A DNA stretch of 17,529 nucleotides from Gammaproteobacteria bacterium (GTDB lineage Bacteria > Pseudomonadota > Gammaproteobacteria > GCA-001735895), in assembly GCA_021767985.1 (NCBI GenBank), contig JAASSH010000003.1:1-17529 (forward strand), in the 5' to 3' direction. A model generated the notes under the pieces. That model did no database searches. It saw only the letters and a list, made by a program, of their open reading frames with translations, and had not been told where the DNA came from. Position 1 is the stretch's first letter, and each line of letters opens with the position of its first letter. Position numbers and translations under genes: made by a program. Below are positions 15,165 to 17,529 of this stretch, one piece after another.

Positions 15165-16553
15165 ATGAGCAAAGACGATTCCCGCATGTGGGGCGGGCGA
15201 TTCAACGAACCCACCGATGAATTCGTACAGGCCTTTACCGCTTCGGTCGCATTCGATCGACGCCTGGCACACGCCGACATCGAGGGATCACGCGCGCACG
15301 CGATGATGCTCAAGCACATCGGCGTGCTCAGCTCCGACGAGCTGACCGCGATCAAGTACGGGCTGCAGCAAATCCGCGAGGAAATCGACGAGGGCCGGTT
15401 CGAATGGTCGGTGGCGCTCGAAGACGTGCACATGAATATCGAGGCGCGCCTGACCGCGCTGATCGGCGACGCCGGCAAGAAACTGCATACCGGGCGCTCG
15501 CGCAACGACCAGATCGCGACCGACATCCGGCTTTACCTGCGTGACCAGATCGCACTGTGCCGCGAAGGCATTCGAGCCTTCCAGCACGGGCTGCTCGACC
15601 TCGCCGAACGCGAGGCGCATACCATCCTGCCCGGCTTTACCCATTTGCAGGTAGCGCAACCGGTTAGCTTCGGCCATCACATGTTGGCCTGGTTCGAGAT
15701 GCTGGAGCGCGATCACGGCAGACTCGGCGACTGCGCCGCGCGTATGAACCAGATGCCGCTGGGCAGCGCTGCCCTGGCGGGTACCTCGTACGAACTCGAT
15801 CGTGAATTCACCGCCGATATCCTCGGTTTCGATGTCCCCTGCCGCAATTCCATCGACGCGGTCAGCGATCGCGATTTCGCGATCGAGTTTTGCGCGGCAG
15901 CCGCGATCTGCATGATGCATTTGTCACGCATGGCGGAGGAACTGGTGCTGTGGTCGAGCGCGCAGTTCGATTTTATCCGGCTGCCGGACCGCTACTGCAC
16001 CGGCTCGTCGATCATGCCGCAAAAGAAAAACCCGGACGTCGCCGAACTGGTGCGCGGCAAGGCCGGACGCGCAACCGGCCATCTGATGAGCATGCTGATG
16101 CTGATGAAGGGGCAGCCGCTGTCATATAACAAGGACAACCAGGAAGACAAGGAGCCACTGTTCGATACGCTGGATACGCTGATCGGCAGCCTGCGCGCCT
16201 TTGCCGACATGGTGCCGGCGCTCGAGGTTAACCAGGACAAAATGTACCGGGCCGCGCAACAGGGTTACGCCACCGCGACCGACCTCGCCGATTACCTGGT
16301 AAAAAAGGGCGCCGCATTTCGAGATGCGCACGAAGCGGTGGGCCAGGCGGTTGCCTTCGCAATCGACCAGGACAAGGACCTCGGTGCCTGCACGCTCGAG
16401 GAATTGCAGCAGTTCGATACGCGCATCGAGCAGGATGTGTTCGAAGTGCTGACGCTGGAGGGCTCGCTCAATGCGCGCAATATCACCGGCGGCACCGCGC
16501 CCGAACAGGTGCTGTTCCAGGTCAACGCCGGCCGCGAGATGATCAAGGACTGA
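15165..16553 (+). CDS. argH: Argininosuccinate lyase
   Basis: The 462-residue cytoplasmic enzyme splits argininosuccinate into arginine and fumarate, the last step of arginine synthesis. It shows the family hallmarks: MWGGRF at 8-13, [13 protein letters not shown] at about 108-120, H160 in FTHLQ (catalytic acid/base region), and the fumarase/aspartase signature [11 protein letters not shown] at 280-290 with the catalytic Ser at 281/282. Length is standard. The start at 15165 matches the usual N-terminus, though the ribosome site (GAAAG) is weak. It is divergent from algZ, as in Pseudomonas. Confidence 0.98.
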   Translation: MSKDDSRMWGGRFNEPTDEFVQAFTASVAFDRRLAHADIEGSRAHAMMLKHIGVLSSDELTAIKYGLQQIREEIDEGRFEWSVALEDVHMNIEARLTALIGDAGKKLHTGRSRNDQIATDIRLYLRDQIALCREGIRAFQHGLLDLAEREAHTILPGFTHLQVAQPVSFGHHMLAWFEMLERDHGRLGDCAARMNQMPLGSAALAGTSYELDREFTADILGFDVPCRNSIDAVSDRDFAIEFCAAAAICMMHLSRMAEELVLWSSAQFDFIRLPDRYCTGSSIMPQKKNPDVAELVRGKAGRATGHLMSMLMLMKGQPLSYNKDNQEDKEPLFDTLDTLIGSLRAFADMVPALEVNQDKMYRAAQQGYATATDLADYLVKKGAAFRDAHEAVGQAVAFAIDQDKDLGACTLEELQQFDTRIEQDVFEVLTLEGSLNARNITGGTAPEQVLFQVNAGREMIKD

Positions 16554-16569
16554 ACCCGGCACGGTCGCC

Positions 16570-16593
16570 GCGCAAGCGATTCCTGGAGTCATC
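16570..16593 (+). repeat. REP-like element, copy 1
   Basis: GCGCAAGCGA followed by TGGAGTCATC recurs 28 bp downstream (copy 2) and in inverse at 16690-16713. It is related to the widespread GTCATCCCCGCG-CAAGCGGGGAT type palindromes of proteobacteria. This copy keeps only half of the palindrome. Confidence 0.6.
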
Positions 16594-16597
16594 CCCC

Positions 16598-16620
16598 GCG
16601 CAAGCGAACTTGGAGTCATC
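16598..16620 (+). repeat. REP-like element, copy 2
   Basis: This is a direct repeat of copy 1 with a 3-base difference and a one-base deletion. It is preceded by GTCATCCCCC, so one arm of the palindrome is nearly complete. Confidence 0.6.
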
Positions 16621-16632
16621 GCCTGGTGGCGA
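16619..16632. terminator. Small hairpin downstream of argH
   Basis: CGCC-TGGT-GGCG forms a 4-bp stem, followed by ATTGAGTTTT on the plus strand. It is a weak candidate for ending argH transcription. Confidence 0.25.
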
Positions 16633-16689
16633 TTGAGTTTTCTGAACTCGAGCCGGGTTGATTTACCTGGCAGCACGGTACTTTATTAA

Positions 16690-16713
16690 GATCCCCGCTT
16701 GCGCGGCGATGAC
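16690..16713 (-). repeat. REP-like element, copy 3 (inverted)
   Basis: GATCCCCGCTTGCGCGGCGATGAC is the reverse of the same family and the most complete copy. It can pair with copy 2 across about 70 bp and can fold on itself around GCTTGC. It lies 1 bp before the esterase stop, so it could act as a transcript end for both convergent genes. Confidence 0.6.
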
Positions 16714-16714
16714 G

Positions 16715-17383
16715 TCATATTAGGATTCTTTCGATCCACTCCGCAATGTGGAAAATTTCCTGCTCCGAGACGCTGTGCGGCATCCCCTTGTATTCGTGCC
16801 ATTCGACCGGGTAACCGGCCTGCTGGAGTTTTTGATGCGACTGATGCGCCAACACGACTGGAATCACCGGATCCGCAGAGCCGTGCGCCATCAGGATCGG
16901 GATTTGCGTGTTAGCCTCTGATTTTTCCGATTCCAGCGAATCCTCGAGCGCCAGATAAGTCGACAGCGCAATGATGCCCGCGAGCTGCTTTTGATAGCGC
17001 AGGCCTGCCTGCAGCGCGATCACGCCACCCTGCGAAAAACCGGCCAGTACGAGACGCTCCGGGGCGATGCCGCCCTCGATCTCGGCGTCCACCATCTCAC
17101 TCAACAGCTCGGCCGACGCGCGAATGCCTTTTTCATCGGGCTCACCGGAGATATCCGCGGTACGAATGTCGTACCAGGCGCGCATCACGAAACCCTGGTT
17201 AATCGTGACCGGCATCATCGGCGCGTGCGGAAATATGAAGCGGATATTGAGCCCCGGGTCGAGCCGCAGCTCGGGGATGATGGGCTCGAAATCGTGACCG
17301 TCGGCACCGAGGCCATGCAGCCAGATCACGCAGGCGTCAGGCGCGTGCACGCCGGTTTCAATTACCAGGGGTTCGTCAGCCAT
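16715..17383 (-). CDS. Carboxylesterase/phospholipase family alpha/beta hydrolase
   Basis: The 222-residue serine hydrolase belongs to the COG0400 (acyl-protein thioesterase-like) carboxylesterases. Seen are the oxyanion region WLHGLGADGHDF at about 21-32, the nucleophile S117 in GFSQGG, D171 in HGSADPVIP, and H203 in GMPHSVS, giving a complete catalytic triad at the usual spacing. The length is typical and there is no signal peptide, so it is likely cytoplasmic. These enzymes cleave short acyl esters in assays; the natural substrate is generally unknown. It converges with argH and ends beside a REP-like element. A TATAAT lies about 30 nt upstream of the start. Confidence 0.93.
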   Translation of the reverse strand: MADEPLVIETGVHAPDACVIWLHGLGADGHDFEPIIPELRLDPGLNIRFIFPHAPMMPVTINQGFVMRAWYDIRTADISGEPDEKGIRASAELLSEMVDAEIEGGIAPERLVLAGFSQGGVIALQAGLRYQKQLAGIIALSTYLALEDSLESEKSEANTQIPILMAHGSADPVIPVVLAHQSHQKLQQAGYPVEWHEYKGMPHSVSEQEIFHIAEWIERILI

Positions 17384-17412
17384 GGTGTTTCTCGTTCGAA
17401 ATCAAAGGCCGG

Positions 17413-17418
17413 ATTATA
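17413..17418 (-). promoter_or_regulatory. -10 element for the esterase gene
   Basis: A perfect TATAAT on the minus strand lies in the 54-bp gap between the integrase stop and the esterase ATG. The best -35 at 17 bp (GTGATG) matches only three of six positions and overlaps the integrase stop. Confidence 0.5.
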
Positions 17419-17437
17419 GCCGCGCCGTGCCGATCCA

Positions 17438-17529
17438 TCACGTTTTATTCAGGTCACTCAACGGACTGCGCACACCGCGCGCCCCACGTTTCAACACGTG
17501 GGTGTAAATCTCGGTAGTTTTGACGTCAC
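17438..17529 (-). CDS. intI: Integron integrase, C-terminal end only (5' part outside window)
   Basis: The last 29 codons of a minus-strand gene are visible, ending in TGA at 17440-17438. They read DVKTTEIYTHVLKRG then GVRSPLSDL. The Tyr in EIYTHV is the nucleophile of tyrosine recombinases. The combination YTHVLKxGxxGVRSPL is characteristic of IntI integrases rather than XerC/D or phage integrases. The integrase would insert and excise gene cassettes at attI. In integrons attI and the cassettes lie beside the 5' end of intI, which here means to the right of the window. Completeness and activity cannot be judged from this fragment. Confidence 0.85.
   Translation of the reverse strand, partial: DVKTTEIYTHVLKRGARGVRSPLSDLNKT

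Larger units (their letters stand above)
16553..16659. repeat. 8-bp inverted repeat flanking the REP-like copies
   Basis: AACCCGGC (16553-16560, sharing the last base of the argH stop) is exactly repeated in inverse at 16652-16659. About 90 bp lie between the arms, including two REP-like copies. It may be a border of the repeat cluster or chance. Confidence 0.35.

Noticed and set aside
15048..15272. N-terminal extension of AlgZ up to 15272
   Set aside because: It would overlap argH by more than 100 bp, and its sequence is the antisense of argH and the promoter region. The 352-residue form matches known AlgZ length.
16710..16717. TGACGTCA palindrome at the esterase stop, also present at 17521-17528
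   Set aside because: One copy is part of the REP-like element and the other lies within integrase codons; two 8-bp matches are not enough to propose an operator.
1..17529. CRISPR arrays, tRNA or rRNA genes, riboswitches, prophage or toxin-antitoxin genes
   Set aside because: I looked for regularly spaced repeats, tRNA-like cloverleaf ends and typical small gene pairs and saw none that I could support.

Overview
The window looks like chromosomal DNA of a gammaproteobacterium, probably free-living and marine or sedimentary. The main reason is the block argH / algZ-algR-hemC-hemD-hemX-hemY, an order known from Pseudomonas and relatives. Base composition is moderately GC-rich. The choline-sulfatase gene and the tail of an integron integrase fit a marine heterotroph. 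I cannot assign a genus.

Layout: (1) Positions 1-959 (minus) hold most of an MBL-fold lipoprotein hydrolase, cut by the left edge. It is divergent from a PaaK-like acyl-CoA ligase (996-2366, plus). (2) Positions 2386-5928 (minus) hold a signalling cluster: an Rcp1-type response regulator, an HDOD protein, and a REC-PAS-GGDEF-EAL protein. Just upstream, 5925-6086 holds what looks like a decayed remnant of the C-terminus of a histidine kinase, presumably the former partner. (3) Positions 6087-8005 (minus) hold a GFA-family protein followed by choline-sulfatase betC. BetC ends directly against the kinase remnant, so this pair may have displaced the rest of the kinase. (4) Positions 8006-8227 are a 222-bp spacer with a probable promoter. 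(5) Positions 8228-15047 (minus) are a tight gene train, algZ-algR-hemC-hemD-hemX-hemY plus a SAM methyltransferase, with overlapping or abutting junctions. (6) argH (plus, 15165-16553) diverges from algZ. A 161-bp convergent spacer with REP-like palindromes separates it from a carboxylesterase (minus). (7) The last 92 bases encode the C-terminus of an integron integrase on the minus strand. Its attI site and cassettes would lie beyond the right edge.

How the parts work together: AlgZ/AlgR is a LytS/LytTR-type two-component system physically fused to the early tetrapyrrole genes. HemC and HemD make uroporphyrinogen III, and HemX and HemY are inner-membrane accessory proteins. The Rcp1/HDOD/GGDEF-EAL cluster is a plausible cyclic-di-GMP signalling unit that may have lost its dedicated kinase. 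BetC releases choline and sulfate from choline-O-sulfate. ArgH completes arginine synthesis.

I found no rRNA, tRNA, CRISPR array or intact insertion sequence. I saw no clearly novel multi-gene system. The items most worth following up are the kinase remnant beside betC, the integron integrase at the right edge, and the fused algZR-hem train.
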